From NCBI RefSeq assembly GCF_040253635.1, contig NZ_JBEJGX010000003.1, positions 8,643,501-8,707,500 on the forward strand: a stretch of DNA of 64,000 nucleotides, given 5' to 3'. Both the position numbers and the translations under genes were made by a program. Each line of letters begins with the position of its first letter. Positions within the stretch are counted from its first letter, which is position 1. Shown in pieces: positions 41,819-54,962 of the stretch. A model generated the notes under the pieces. That model had not been told where the DNA came from, searched no databases, and saw only the letters and a program-made list of their open reading frames with translations. Source of the DNA: Streptomyces sp. Edi2 (GTDB lineage: Bacteria; Actinomycetota; Actinomycetes; Streptomycetales; Streptomycetaceae).

Positions 41819-43066
41819 TCACTTGGTGGCGGGTCCGGCGTGCTCGTCGGGTTCTGTGTCCTGCTCCGTCGATGTCGGTGGGGTCCCTGTGCTGTCTGGC
41901 TCGCTATCAGCCTTGGTGCCTTCCTCGGCTGCTGGGGCGCGGTCGTCGAGGGTGATGGTGACCGGCTCACCGCCAGGCCTGAGGCCGGTCAGGCTCTTCT
42001 CGATCCGCTCGTACAAGGTGGCGGCGAGTTCACGGTCGCCGTCGCCGTCGGCGGCGGTGCGCTTGAGGGAGTGCAAGCTGATCAGCAGGGCGATCAGGGA
42101 GCGGCCGGACAGTGCGGCGCGGATGCGCTCGTCCCCCTCGGCGGCGACCTGCGGCGGTACACGGAAGTGCGGGTGCCGGCCGGCGTGGGCGCTGATGAAC
42201 TCCCAGATGTCGCGGTGGCACAGCAGGTTTGCGGAGGAGGCGCGGGCTGCCGTCTTGAGCAGAGCGCTGTGTTCCTCGTTCTCTTCGGCGGCCGTGGTGG
42301 CGTCGGGCTGGGGCAGCAGCTTTTCCACGGTGATGCGCAGATCCGCGAGCTCCTGCTGCACGGAGGCGATCGAGACCCGCGTTTCCTCCTGGGCGGTGCT
42401 GATCTCCGCCTTGATCTCAACGACCGCTTCGAGCAGCCCGGCCGGTGCGCTCTGCTGGTCGCCGACTGGCCCGTCGCTGTGGCTGTCGGGGGCGGTGAGC
42501 AAGGCGAGCACGGGAGCGAGTTCCTCGGTGAAGATCTCGCGGACGGCCTGGCGGACCTCGCCAACCGACATTTCCGGAGCGGGCGGGGCCTCCTGGTCGG
42601 TGGTGCGCTGCGCCGGGATCGCTGTGTGGAGGGCCGCTTCTTCCGCGGGCTCGTCGGTCTCGGTGACGGTGGTGACCGGCGAGGCCTGGAGGCCGTTGCG
42701 GTCTTCCTGGGTTCGGGGCGCCTCCTGGAGGAGAGGTGCGGGGGCCGGCGGGGCGAGGCCCGCGAGCACGTCACGGACCTCCCGCAGTTCGGTGCGCAGC
42801 TGGGCGACGGCCTCGTGGACGGCGTTGTTGAGTGTGTCCCCGCTGGAGTTCAGCTTGTTGTGGACGTCGCGGAAGTTCGCGCGCATCCGGCTGAGCTCGT
42901 CCACGACCTCCTGGGTCGTCTTGTCATGGGCGGCCTGGCCAGCTGACTCCAGCTTCTCCACGCTCTTGTCGAGCGCGTCCCGGAGATTCTTGTCCGTGTG
43001 CATGACGGCGGTGTGGAGCATCGTCAGTGTGTTGGTGAGGTCCGGGTTCGGCTGGCGTGCCATCAT
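41819..43066 (-). CDS. Large coiled-coil protein, unknown function
   Basis: The protein has 415 aa from ATG 43066 (MMARQPNPDLTNTLTMLH). A start further upstream is open but has no ribosome site or protein character. Residues 15-110 form heptad-rich helices (NLRDALDKSVEKLESAGQAA, LNNAVHEAVAQLRTELREVR). A proline/acid-rich linker and a second coiled coil follow (VVEIKAEISTAQEETRVSIA, SVQQELADLRITVEKLLPQ). A compact domain with LLCHRDIWEFISAHAGRHPH and HFRVPPQVAAEGDERIRAAL comes next. The acidic tail is disordered. I do not recognise the family. Similar proteins may be mobile-element encoded. Confidence 0.65.
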   Translation of the reverse strand: MMARQPNPDLTNTLTMLHTAVMHTDKNLRDALDKSVEKLESAGQAAHDKTTQEVVDELSRMRANFRDVHNKLNSSGDTLNNAVHEAVAQLRTELREVRDVLAGLAPPAPAPLLQEAPRTQEDRNGLQASPVTTVTETDEPAEEAALHTAIPAQRTTDQEAPPAPEMSVGEVRQAVREIFTEELAPVLALLTAPDSHSDGPVGDQQSAPAGLLEAVVEIKAEISTAQEETRVSIASVQQELADLRITVEKLLPQPDATTAAEENEEHSALLKTAARASSANLLCHRDIWEFISAHAGRHPHFRVPPQVAAEGDERIRAALSGRSLIALLISLHSLKRTAADGDGDRELAATLYERIEKSLTGLRPGGEPVTITLDDRAPAAEEGTKADSEPDSTGTPPTSTEQDTEPDEHAGPATK

Positions 43067-43601
43067 CCCCCATTTCGTCGCGGTGAGTAGTTGGTCGAGT
43101 TCACTGCGTATGCTGCCCGGGGTGGAGCTTCCCGCGGGGCGGATCGGGTCAACTGGCTTGAGATCGACCGTCATCCAGGCTGAAACCGACCCAGCCAGGT
43201 CTCGTGCCCAGCCCTTGTGGGGATCTGCCGCCGACCACGAGCGGCACCGCGCCCAAGCCGAGGGCTCTGTGCCCCACCGGTCGACCGGGGCACCCACGAG
43301 ACGGCAGACTTGCAGCAGACTGACGGCGACCAGGCATGTGTCGGCCCTGTGCCCGCCGGACGCCCCGGGAGTGGGAGACGGGGCACAGGGCCGCCGGCCA
43401 GTGACGGTGGCCGGCGACGGGCACGGAACGGATCGCACCCGCTGTGAGGGTCGCTCCTGCGGGGCGGGGTCTGGGGGTGCCACGCCCGCAGGTCAGGCAG
43501 GTGGGGCAGTTCGGGCGTGCCGGTGTGGTGCGGGCGGCATTCCGGGAACTCGTGGTGCGTCAGCCGGAGAGGTCGGCTGCCGGGCGGAAAGGCGGTGCGC
43601 C
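43067..43601. other. Divergent intergenic region
   Basis: About 535 bases lie between the coiled-coil gene and the hemerythrin gene. Open frames cross it on both strands, but none has recognisable protein character. It presumably contains both promoters. Confidence 0.35.
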
Positions 43602-44069
43602 GTGGGGCACAGCGGTGATGTGGTGGCGGAGCTGATCGCTGACCACCGTGAGGTCGCGGAACTCTTCACACGGTTCGACCAGGCACCCTTGGGCAGTGAG
43701 GACCGCAAGCGGCTGGTGGATGCCCTGACGATCGAGCTGGTGCGGCACTTCGTCGCTGAGGAGACGTCCCTCTACCCCGCGATGCGCAAGCACCTCGACG
43801 GCGGCCACACCCTGGCGGACAAGGAGCTCGCCGAGCACGCCCGCATCAAGTGCCTGCTCAATGACCTCCAGCAGCGCGGTGCGCTGGACGAGGACTTCGA
43901 GTATCTGGTGCGCAGGCTGCGCACCGAGGTGACTGCGCATGTCGATGAAGAGGAGAACAACCTCTTCCTCCAGATGCGCAGCAACGTCGACGCCGCCGTC
44001 CTGCTGGAACTGGGGGACAAGATCCGCCGCTCGAAGAAGACCGCCCCCACCCGCCCGCACTCGGGGTGA
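43602..44069 (+). CDS. Hemerythrin-like domain protein
   Basis: The 155-aa protein starts at GTG 43602 (MGHSGDVVAELIADHREVAE). The four-helix bundle shows metal ligands in ADHREV, ELVRHFVAEETSLYPAM, LAEHARIKCLLNDLQ and VTAHVDEEENNLFLQM: an H...HxxxE...H...HxxxE pattern for a di-iron site. The longer open frame upstream is antisense to other genes. Streptomyces relatives respond to oxidative or hypoxic stress; the ligand here is unknown. Confidence 0.88.
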   Translation: MGHSGDVVAELIADHREVAELFTRFDQAPLGSEDRKRLVDALTIELVRHFVAEETSLYPAMRKHLDGGHTLADKELAEHARIKCLLNDLQQRGALDEDFEYLVRRLRTEVTAHVDEEENNLFLQMRSNVDAAVLLELGDKIRRSKKTAPTRPHSG

Positions 44070-44254
44070 TCTTCGGCGCTCAGCGGCCCACACAGGGAAT
44101 CTGAGAAGTGCCCGTCGGCCAGGGCCCGGCGCGTGTTGAAATCCCGTGAGCTTCAGCGTGCGCGGCATGTTCTCATAATCGCCCAACAGCCGCTGTTGCC
44201 AAAGGTGTTCATTGAGCCCTGGAGCACGTGCGCCGGAGTAGCGCCGCTCGGCGG

Positions 44255-44479
44255 CTACGGCCTGCCCTCAGTCAGCTGGCTGGCGGTGTTCTCGATCCAG
44301 CGCAGCGTCCACTCAACTCCGGCCTGCCACCCGGGCCCCTCGCCCTTGTACCGCTCCTGGGCGTCGGCGCGGATACGGGCCGCGATGGTACGCAGGTCCT
44401 TCTGCAGCCCCTGACGCTGGGCAGTGACCATGGCCTGGCGCATCTCGTCGGTGACCTCGATGGGGTTTTCGTTGCTCAT
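44255..44479 (-). CDS. Small hypothetical protein
   Basis: The 74-aa protein starts at ATG 44479 (MSNENPIEVTDEMRQAMVTA), with GGTGGGG upstream. It is acidic-basic mixed and helical (RQGLQKDLRTIAARIRADAQ, GVEWTLRWIENTASQLTEG). The clean ribosome site and amino-acid composition argue for a real gene. The family is unknown. Confidence 0.55.
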   Translation of the reverse strand: MSNENPIEVTDEMRQAMVTAQRQGLQKDLRTIAARIRADAQERYKGEGPGWQAGVEWTLRWIENTASQLTEGRP

Positions 44480-44703
44480 CACCCCACCCTGGACGACTGC
44501 CCCGCCGATGGCTATGCGTCATGGCCTGGACGCCGGTGCGGCGCGGACACCGGTCGGCGACGCGAAGAGCCCGGCGCCCCGGGAACGGAACGCCCCTTCC
44601 CGGCGCCACTCCACCGTCCACGCCTTGAGAGCCGACAACGGCGTCCGCACGGCGACTACCGGTGCTGGAGCCCGCTGGTCTCTGCTGTCGGCTGTGAGCC
44701 GTT

Positions 44704-45351
44704 GTGCCAGCGGCTGGCCAGCAGACCGTAGAGGAGGGTGTCGGTCCATTCGCCGGTGTTGATGCTCTGCACCACGAGGTCTACCAGCACTTCGCCCGGC
44801 ACCTGCTCGCCAACCCCGACACCGCCTCCGACGCCGTCCAGCGCGCCCTGGCCGCCTCCTGGACCCAGGCACTCGCCGGCCACCGCACCACCGCCATCGC
44901 CTGGGAAGCCCTCACCCACCGTATCCAGCGCGCCTACACCCCAGCCAGCGCCCTCTACGCCCTCGTCCCCGCCGCGGAAGCCGACGCCGCCGTCCTCCAC
45001 CGCGTCCTCGGACTGAGCATCACCGCCACCGCCGACACCATCGGCACCGAAACCATCACCGTCGCGTCCTTGCTGGCCACCTTCGACCGCCGGCTGGCTG
45101 GGGAGAATGCCGCAGCTCTCCGGGCGTGCTGGCAAGCAGCCACACACCGGTGCTGCGTGCATATCGGGCGCCGTTCCCGCTCACCGCGAGGCTTCCCAAC
45201 GGAAACAACTGTCTCACCAGATCAAGGCGACTTCGCCGACGCGGGTCTGGATCTGCTACTACGTCAGCAGTTGGCCCCGCTCTGGGTTTCGCTCCCCGCA
45301 CCGCGGCTGACGCTCTATCATCTGCTAAACGGGGGAGGTCACCTTCTGTGA
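44704..45351 (+). CDS. Sigma-like/hypothetical protein
   Basis: The 215-aa product starts at GTG 44704; the start is uncertain. The N-terminal part (DALHHEVYQHFARHLLANPD, TASDAVQRALAASWTQAL, AIAWEALTHRIQRAYTP) recalls region 2 of ECF-like sigma proteins found in Streptomyces (YxxYLRYAxxHLxDxxDAEQAV). ALYALVPAAEADAAVLHRVL and TADTIGTETITVASLLATFD could correspond to a region-4 HTH. The last 75 residues are irregular and may result from a frameshift. The assignment is tentative. Confidence 0.45.
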   Translation: MPAAGQQTVEEGVGPFAGVDALHHEVYQHFARHLLANPDTASDAVQRALAASWTQALAGHRTTAIAWEALTHRIQRAYTPASALYALVPAAEADAAVLHRVLGLSITATADTIGTETITVASLLATFDRRLAGENAAALRACWQAATHRCCVHIGRRSRSPRGFPTETTVSPDQGDFADAGLDLLLRQQLAPLWVSLPAPRLTLYHLLNGGGHLL

Positions 45352-45412
45352 TGGCCCCCTGTCTCTCAGTGAAGAGCCCCTAGGGCTGGGGCAAGAGGAC
45401 GCAGGGGGAAAA

Positions 45413-46441
45413 GTGCCGTCGCCAGTACCTCCACCACCGTCAGTGCCACCGCCATTCGGCCCAGTGCCGCCGCCCGCTCCACCCGCGCCGCCCAGCGGTC
45501 CGGATCCCGAACCACCGCACTGGAAGAACATCGGAAGATTTTTCCTCGTGGCCGGTGGAATCGCCGCGATCTTCTCAGCGATCTTTCTGGTGGTTACGCA
45601 CTTCCAGCAAGAGCGTGGTGTCAAAGCGTCCGAAAAATCTGGAGCAGCGGACAAGGCCGGCGATGACAGGGCGAAAAAGGAGGAGAAGGAGAAGAAGGAG
45701 CGAGCCGAAGGCCCGCCCATCACCGCTACGCCTGGAGCCCCCGCCTTCTACGCAAATCGATTCGCCTTCCCTGCGCGCACGGCTAGTCTCGGTCCTGCTG
45801 CCAACTTCATGTATGGCCAACAGGAATATGCGGACTGGTTCACTGCGAACAAGGGGGAGGAAGTCGGCGTCAGTGCATACCGCACAACCATCTCACCCCT
45901 CCATGAGGGGACGGTCGTTGTACAAAACATGCGGGTATCGGATCTGCGCTGCACACCTACCAAGTATGTGGGGACCGCCGTGGTTCCGCCCGCGATCGGA
46001 GACGGTGGAGATGGCGTGACACCAGTCGTCGTCGGTTTCGACCTCAGCACGGTGTTTCCACAGCCGCGGAAGCTCGTCTCGTTCGGCGACCGTCAAACGT
46101 CGCCGGGTAAAGAAGTCTGGAACCTTGGTGGAAACGCCTTCGAGAAGGGGATCTACCTTGACGGCGGCGATCACGCCGACGCCCGGAGCTTCGACCTCTT
46201 CTTTTTCACAGGAGAAAAGGACTGTACGTTCAACGTCGAAGTAAACGTGACGAGCGGCCCCAAGGATGCTTGGTATCCAATCAAACTTGGCAAAAAATTG
46301 GATGGCAAAGGCAGCGTTGCAGGGCAGGCGGCAAGATATGAATCAGTTATCGTTCCCACTGAAACCGGTGATCCGCAGAGCGACCTCAAGGGTCCCGGAA
46401 ATCCGTTTCCGGCAATCAAGCTAAAAAAGACCAATTTCTGA
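45413..46441 (+). CDS. Proline-rich single-pass membrane protein with extracellular domain
   Basis: The 342-aa protein starts at GTG 45413, behind GCAGGGGGAA. The proline-rich N-terminus (about 37 residues) precedes one membrane helix (FFLVAGGIAAIFSAIFLVVT). A lysine/glutamate-rich stalk (KKEEKEKKERAEG) and an external domain follow. The domain has GVSAYRTTISPLHEGTVVVQ, MRVSDLRCTPTKY and SFDLFFFTGEKDCTFNVEV, and its two cysteines could pair. By eye the second half looks less GC-rich than the neighbours, hinting at recent transfer. The domain is not one I recognise; similar 'transcriptional regulator-like' secreted domains occur in Streptomyces. Confidence 0.7.
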   Translation: MPSPVPPPPSVPPPFGPVPPPAPPAPPSGPDPEPPHWKNIGRFFLVAGGIAAIFSAIFLVVTHFQQERGVKASEKSGAADKAGDDRAKKEEKEKKERAEGPPITATPGAPAFYANRFAFPARTASLGPAANFMYGQQEYADWFTANKGEEVGVSAYRTTISPLHEGTVVVQNMRVSDLRCTPTKYVGTAVVPPAIGDGGDGVTPVVVGFDLSTVFPQPRKLVSFGDRQTSPGKEVWNLGGNAFEKGIYLDGGDHADARSFDLFFFTGEKDCTFNVEVNVTSGPKDAWYPIKLGKKLDGKGSVAGQAARYESVIVPTETGDPQSDLKGPGNPFPAIKLKKTNF

Positions 46442-46693
46442 ACAGTGAAAGCTGTCTGCGCAGGCCAGGGGCTCCTCAGACCCTTGCGCTGAGCCAGGGC
46501 CGCCATGAGTGCCCTGCTGGCCGCCCCTGCTGCAGGCCACCCGGACGCCCGCGCCGACGGGCTCCGCGGCAGGAAGCACCCGGCACCGCTGGGCCTGCGC
46601 TGGGCCGAATGGGTGAGTGCGCCAGCCAGCTGGCGCGATATTGTGGAGCCCCTGATGACCGCTGTTTTCCATGATCTGGCAGGAGTGCCCCGC

Positions 46694-46996
46694 GTGGCCG
46701 AGGACCCCATCGCGCAGAGCGAGATCTCCGCTCTCACCCGCCGCTTCGAGCAGGGGCAGGAGACGACAGCCCGCGAGTTCGGGATCGTCAAATCAGATCT
46801 CACCGCGGTGCGGCTCCAGGTGGGGAACCTGGATCAGAAGGTGGGCGGGCTGGACGAGAAGGTGAGCCAGCTCGCTGAAGACATGAGCGCGGTCAACGGC
46901 CGCCTCGATGCTCTGGCGGGCGAGGTGCGCACCGGGAACGCGCAGATCCTGGAGCTGCTCTCCCAGCTCGTGGGCAAGAACCCTGACGCCAGCTGA
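46694..46996 (+). CDS. Small coiled-coil protein
   Basis: The 100-aa product starts at GTG 46694, chosen because GGCAGGAG ends eight bases upstream; an ATG at 46,655 has no ribosome site. Nearly the whole protein is a heptad-repeat helix (VRLQVGNLDQKVGGLDEKVS, QLAEDMSAVNGRLDALAGEV). It may form a trimer or tetramer. It is followed by a strong terminator. The function is unknown. Confidence 0.65.
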   Translation: MAEDPIAQSEISALTRRFEQGQETTAREFGIVKSDLTAVRLQVGNLDQKVGGLDEKVSQLAEDMSAVNGRLDALAGEVRTGNAQILELLSQLVGKNPDAS

Positions 46997-47015
46997 CCAT
47001 CCCGTCGAACACAAA

Positions 47016-47052
47016 AGGCTGCCCGGACCTGATCTTCAGGTCCGGGCAGCCT
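47016..47052. terminator. Strong intrinsic terminator
   Basis: A perfect 17-bp stem (AGGCTGCCCGGACCTGA / TCAGGTCCGGGCAGCCT) flanks the loop TCT, 20 bases past the stop of the coiled-coil gene. The symmetrical stem, flanked by AAAA before it, could work in both directions. Confidence 0.8.
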
Positions 47053-47360
47053 TCATCGTGGGGTGATCATGTGGCCGGTGCGGGCCGCGGAACTGACGCG
47101 GGGCGGCGTCCTGGAGCGCGGTGAAGTGCCGGGGCGACGGAGTCGGGGGCCAGGAGCAGGCCGTCGGGCCGCAGACGGCCGCCCGGACGGATGCTGAAGG
47201 GCGGCGCCCTGAGTGGTCTGTGCATAGCTCTTCGTCTCACCTCGTCTCACACATCTCTCACAAACGAGAGCGCATGGGAGCACGCGAGTACCTCTGACCT
47301 GGACATTCGCTGTCGCCACGGACCACGGCGGACCAGGTGGACATTATATAGGCTAGGAGC
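47053..47360. other. Intergenic region upstream of the antitoxin
   Basis: No gene is recognised. Near the end, CCACGGACCACGGCGGACCA is a repeated GGACCA pattern. It is followed by TATATA (47,345-47,350), 10 bases before the antitoxin ATG. This looks like an autoregulated promoter with a very short leader. Confidence 0.4.
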
Positions 47361-47675
47361 ATGGCCTACGAAATTCCGGTGACGCAAGCACGTGCGGAGC
47401 TGGCGGATCTGATCAACCGCGTCGTCTACGGCGGCGAGCGGGTGGTCGTGACCCGTCACGGCAAGCCGCTGGTGGCGTTGGTATCCGCTGCTGACCTGCA
47501 GCTACTTGAAGAGCTGGGGCGGCGTGACGAGGGCGCGGAGGACGAGCAGGTGATCAGTACGGTCTCGTCCGTGCGGCAGCTTCCGTCCGCTCCGGGCGAA
47601 CGGCGGCGCTTCGGTATCGCGGCAGAACACCGCGACCCGGCTGCCGGGGACCGGCGACCGGGTCGCGAGAGCTGA
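47361..47675 (+). CDS. Phd/YefM-family antitoxin without adjacent toxin
   Basis: The 104-aa protein starts at ATG 47361. The N-terminal DNA-binding fold is typical: YEIPVTQARAELADLINRVV, YGGERVVVTRHGKPLVALVS and AADLQLLEELG. The C-terminal 40 residues are charged and variable, where Phd proteins bind their toxin. No RelE- or Doc-like gene follows: the M28 peptidase gene converges 38 bases later. It may be an orphan regulator. AGGAG is one base from the ATG, and the -10-like TATATA is very close, so translation may be leaderless. Confidence 0.85.
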   Translation: MAYEIPVTQARAELADLINRVVYGGERVVVTRHGKPLVALVSAADLQLLEELGRRDEGAEDEQVISTVSSVRQLPSAPGERRRFGIAAEHRDPAAGDRRPGRES

Positions 47676-47713
47676 CGGTCAGCTACTGCTGACCGTGCGG
47701 TGGAGCGGGTGGC

Positions 47714-49499
<1,786 letters not shown>

Positions 49500-49516
49500 T
49501 CACGGGAGAGCAGACG

Positions 49517-49820
49517 ATGATCCCGGGACAGATCCTCTACGCCGACGAGCCGGTGCGCCTCAACGAAGGCCTTCCCCTCACGCGCATGACCGTCCTCAAC
49601 GCCGCCGACCGTCCCGTCCAGGTCGGCTCCCACTACCACTTCGCCGAGGCCAACCCCGGCCTCGACTTCGACCGCGCGGCCGCGCACGGCAAGCGGCTGA
49701 ACGTCCCGGCCGGCTCCGCCGTGCGCTTCGAGCCCGGCATCCCCACCGAGGTCGAACTCGTCCCCCTCGGGGGCAAGCGCATCGTCGTGGGCCTGCGGGG
49801 CGAGACCGGAGGCACTCTCG

Positions 49821-49828
<8 letters not shown>
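49517..49828 (+). CDS. ureB: Urease subunit beta
   Basis: The 103-aa protein starts at ATG 49517, behind GGGAGAG. It has [40 protein letters not shown] and [12 protein letters not shown]. The end overlaps ureC by eight bases. The full length of the bacterial three-subunit form is present. Confidence 0.97.
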
Positions 49829-51585
<1,757 letters not shown>

Positions 51586-51682
51586 CGCCGATCAACGCCG
51601 CGATGAGCAATCCGATCAGCACCCTGACGCACACCCCGATAGGTACCCCGATGAGTACCGCGATGAAGGACACGTACCACCG

Positions 51683-52358
51683 ATGAGCCGCGCAGCGCTG
51701 CTCGTCCTCGCCGACGGCCGGTTCCCCGCCGGGGGGCACGCCCACTCGGGCGGCGCCGAACCGGCCGTCGCCGCGGGACGCATCAAGGACGCCGCCACCC
51801 TGGAGACCTTCTGCCGGGGCCGGCTGCACACCGCGGGACTGGTCGCCGCGGGACTGGCCGCCGCGGCCGCGGGCGGCTACGACCCGCTCCTCCTGGACGA
51901 CGCCGCCGATGCCCGTACACCCGTACCCGCGCTGCGGCAGGTCGCCCGGCGGCTCGGCCGGCAGATGATGCGGGCAAGCCCGGGCGACCTGGCCGAGCGA
52001 GGCGCTGGACGCGCTCGCCGCGGCCCGTCCCCGCGGCGCCCACCAGCCCGTCGTCCTCGGCCTGGCCGCCCGGTCCGCGGGTCTGCCGCCGCTCGACGCC
52101 GCCCACGCCGTGGCCTACGAGAACATCAGCGGTCCGGCCACCGCGGCCGTCCGGCTGCTGAGCCTGGACCCCTTCGACGCCACCGCCGTGCTCGCACGTC
52201 TCACCGCCGAGGTCGACCAGGTCGCAGAACAGGCCACCGAGGCCGCGCTGCGGACCGCGGCCGAAGGAACCGGCGCACTGCCGGCGGCCTCCGCGCCGCT
52301 GCTCGACATCACCGCCCAACAGCACGCCGCCTGGCCCGTTCGGCTCTTCGCTTCCTGA
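51683..52358 (+). pseudogene. ureF: Urease accessory protein UreF, +1 frameshift
   Basis: From ATG 51683 the first 100 codons are UreF ([54 protein letters not shown]). Near 51,979-51,985 one extra C (AGCCCGGGCGACC) shifts the frame. The second half is perfectly UreF-like in the next phase ([60 protein letters not shown]), ending at 52,358. UreF is needed with UreD and UreG to load nickel. Either the strain has a defective urease or this is a sequencing error in a GC run. Confidence 0.85.
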
Positions 52359-52414
52359 CCCGGCCGGCCCGTCCCACGAAACCCACCCCGCTGTACCCCA
52401 CCACCGGAGTGACC

Positions 52415-53106
<692 letters not shown>

Positions 53107-53110
<4 letters not shown>

Positions 53111-53949
53111 CCCTCGCACTCCCCACGCCGGAGACGGGCCGCGCCGCCGCCGGGCTGTGTGCCACCGCCCGTATCGTCGCGCGGGCCGACGGGCAGGGGA
53201 TCACCCGGCTGCCCGTCCTCGACGGCGACGGCCCGTTCGCGCTGCGCCGCATCCGCGGGCACGGCAACCAGGCCCGGGTCTGCGTCGTGGGCGCCATGAG
53301 TGCCCCGCTCGGCGGTGACCGGCTGGGCATCGAAGCCACCGCCGAGCCGGGCAGCGCCCTGCACCTCACGGCTGCCGCCGCGACCGTCGCGCTGCCCGGC
53401 CGTACGGGCGAGCACGCCCGCTACGACGTGTGGTTGACGGTGGGCGAGGGCGCACGGCTCGACTGGCTGCCCGAACCGCTGATCTCGGCGGCGGGCAGCG
53501 ACCTGCGGATGACCACCACCGTCGATCTGGCCCCCACCGCACGCCTGGTACTCCGTGAGGAACAGGTGCTGGGACGCAGCGGGGAACGGACCGGCGCCCT
53601 GCGCAGCCGGCTCACCGTCCGCCGGGCCGGCCGGACCCTGCTCGACCAGGAGACGGCGTACGGGCCCGGCGTCCCCGGCTGGGACACCTCGGCGGTCCTG
53701 GACGGGCACCGCGCGCTCGGCCAACTCCTCATCGTCGGGCCGGAGTTCGAGGAGCGACCGGCCGAGGTGCGGCTGCTCGGCGGCGCGGCGGGCGAGCGGC
53801 CCGGCGACGGCGAGGGGCAGGGCGTGCTGGCACCGCTTGCGGGCCCCGGGGCCCTGGCCACGGCCGTGGCCCCGGACGCGCTGCGGCTGCGGCGCCTGCT
53901 GGACGAGGCCGCCGGGAGCGCGGCCGTGGGGAGCGCGGCCGCCGGGTGA
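53107..53949 (+). CDS. ureD: Urease accessory protein UreD
   Basis: The 280-aa protein starts at ATG 53107, in ATGA overlap with ureG. UreD marks are [60 protein letters not shown] and [15 protein letters not shown]. It is the scaffold for the UreF-UreG-urease complex. It closes the operon ureABCFGD. No ureE is present, as in other Streptomyces of this type. Confidence 0.93.
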
Positions 53950-53965
53950 CGGCGGCCGCGCCGCC

Positions 53966-54340
53966 TCACACCTCCAGATCGGCCTCCAGCCGGGCGAGGC
54001 GGAGGCGCGCCAGCGCAAGGTTGGCGCGCTTGCGGTCCAGCACCAGATAGAGGAAGAGACCGCTGCCGTTCTTTCCCGTCACCGGGCGGATGATGTGGTA
54101 CTGCGCGGTCAGGGTGATGAGCATGTCCTCGATGGCGCCCTGGAGTTCCAGCATCTCCATGGTGCGCATCTTCGCCCGTACGACATCGGTGTTGCCGGCC
54201 GCCGCGACATTGAGGTCCAGAGCCTGCTTGTCGCCCAGGGTGGCCAGGGCCATACCGCTGGTGTAGTCGACCAGGGCGACGCCGACCGCGCCCTCGATGG
54301 TCGACATTGCGTCGGCGAGGGCGGATTCCAGTTGAGCCAT
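53966..54340 (-). CDS. Roadblock/LC7-type protein
   Basis: The 124-aa protein starts at ATG 54340. It has the Roadblock fold: ALADAMSTIEGAVGVALVDY, TSGMALATLGDKQALDLNVA and ITLTAQYHIIRPVTGKNGSG, then LFLYLVLDRKRANLALARLR. Such proteins act as partners (GAP-like) of small MglA/CvnD GTPases. No GTPase gene is adjacent. It converges on the end of the urease operon (16 bases between stops). Confidence 0.85.
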   Translation of the reverse strand: MAQLESALADAMSTIEGAVGVALVDYTSGMALATLGDKQALDLNVAAAGNTDVVRAKMRTMEMLELQGAIEDMLITLTAQYHIIRPVTGKNGSGLFLYLVLDRKRANLALARLRLARLEADLEV

Positions 54341-54511
54341 GAGGGGTTCAGACCTTTCGATTCCTTGATGGTGAAGCCGGGTGCTTGCGGTGCGTGTTTC
54401 CGGACTTCTGAACTTCCGGACTTCCGAACTTTTGGACTTTGGGGTTCTGCGTTCGTGGCTGCGGCTGCGGGTGCGCCTGTGATGTGGGCGCGGGCCTCGG
54501 GCGGGGGGCTC

Positions 54512-54892
54512 CTATCGGCGGGGCTGCGCGTCCACCAGGGCGCCGATCCGCTCCGCGGCCCTTCTGGCCTGCAGATGGAGCCGCCCCACGTTGGTGTCCG
54601 GGCTTGCCACGGCGGTCAGGACCGCGCGCCGTCCGGCCGAATAGGCCGCGATATACCCGTCGGCGCCGCGCGTCAGGGATTCTTCGAAGGCGCCCTGTCC
54701 GGTCGCGTCGGTGAGTCGCTTGGCGACGCCGATCGCCGCGGCGGTGAGGGCGGCCAGGCCGTCCGGCTCGATGTCCGGCAGATCATGGGCGATCACCATG
54801 CCGTCCACGCTCGCCACCATCCCGCCCTGGAAATGGCGTACTTGATCGCGCAGCGTATGCAATTCCTCCCGTAGCCGGGGTTCTATCGTCAT
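54512..54892 (-). CDS. Roadblock/LC7-type protein (CvnB-like)
   Basis: The 126-aa protein starts at ATG 54892. Motifs are ELHTLRDQVRHFQGGMVASV, DGMVIAHDLPDIEPDGLAAL, AAIGVAKRLTDATGQGAFEE and GYIAAYSAGRRAVLTAVASP. It resembles the Roadblock component of conservons more than the preceding gene does. It is transcribed with its neighbours on the minus strand. Confidence 0.85.
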   Translation of the reverse strand: MTIEPRLREELHTLRDQVRHFQGGMVASVDGMVIAHDLPDIEPDGLAALTAAAIGVAKRLTDATGQGAFEESLTRGADGYIAAYSAGRRAVLTAVASPDTNVGRLHLQARRAAERIGALVDAQPRR

Positions 54893-54962
54893 CAGTCTCC
54901 TTTTCACGGCGTGCCTTCTGATGACGCGCCTCATGGGGTGCACGGTCTTCGTACGCAAGGGC

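Noticed and set aside
41513..44069. Long plus-strand frames antisense to the coiled-coil gene
   Set aside because: Only the last 156 codons (hemerythrin) are real; the rest is a shadow of the minus-strand gene.
47053..47319. Minus-strand frame next to the antitoxin as its toxin
   Set aside because: The 88 residues are Arg/Pro-rich with no RelE, Doc or PIN features, and the antitoxin promoter overlaps its start.
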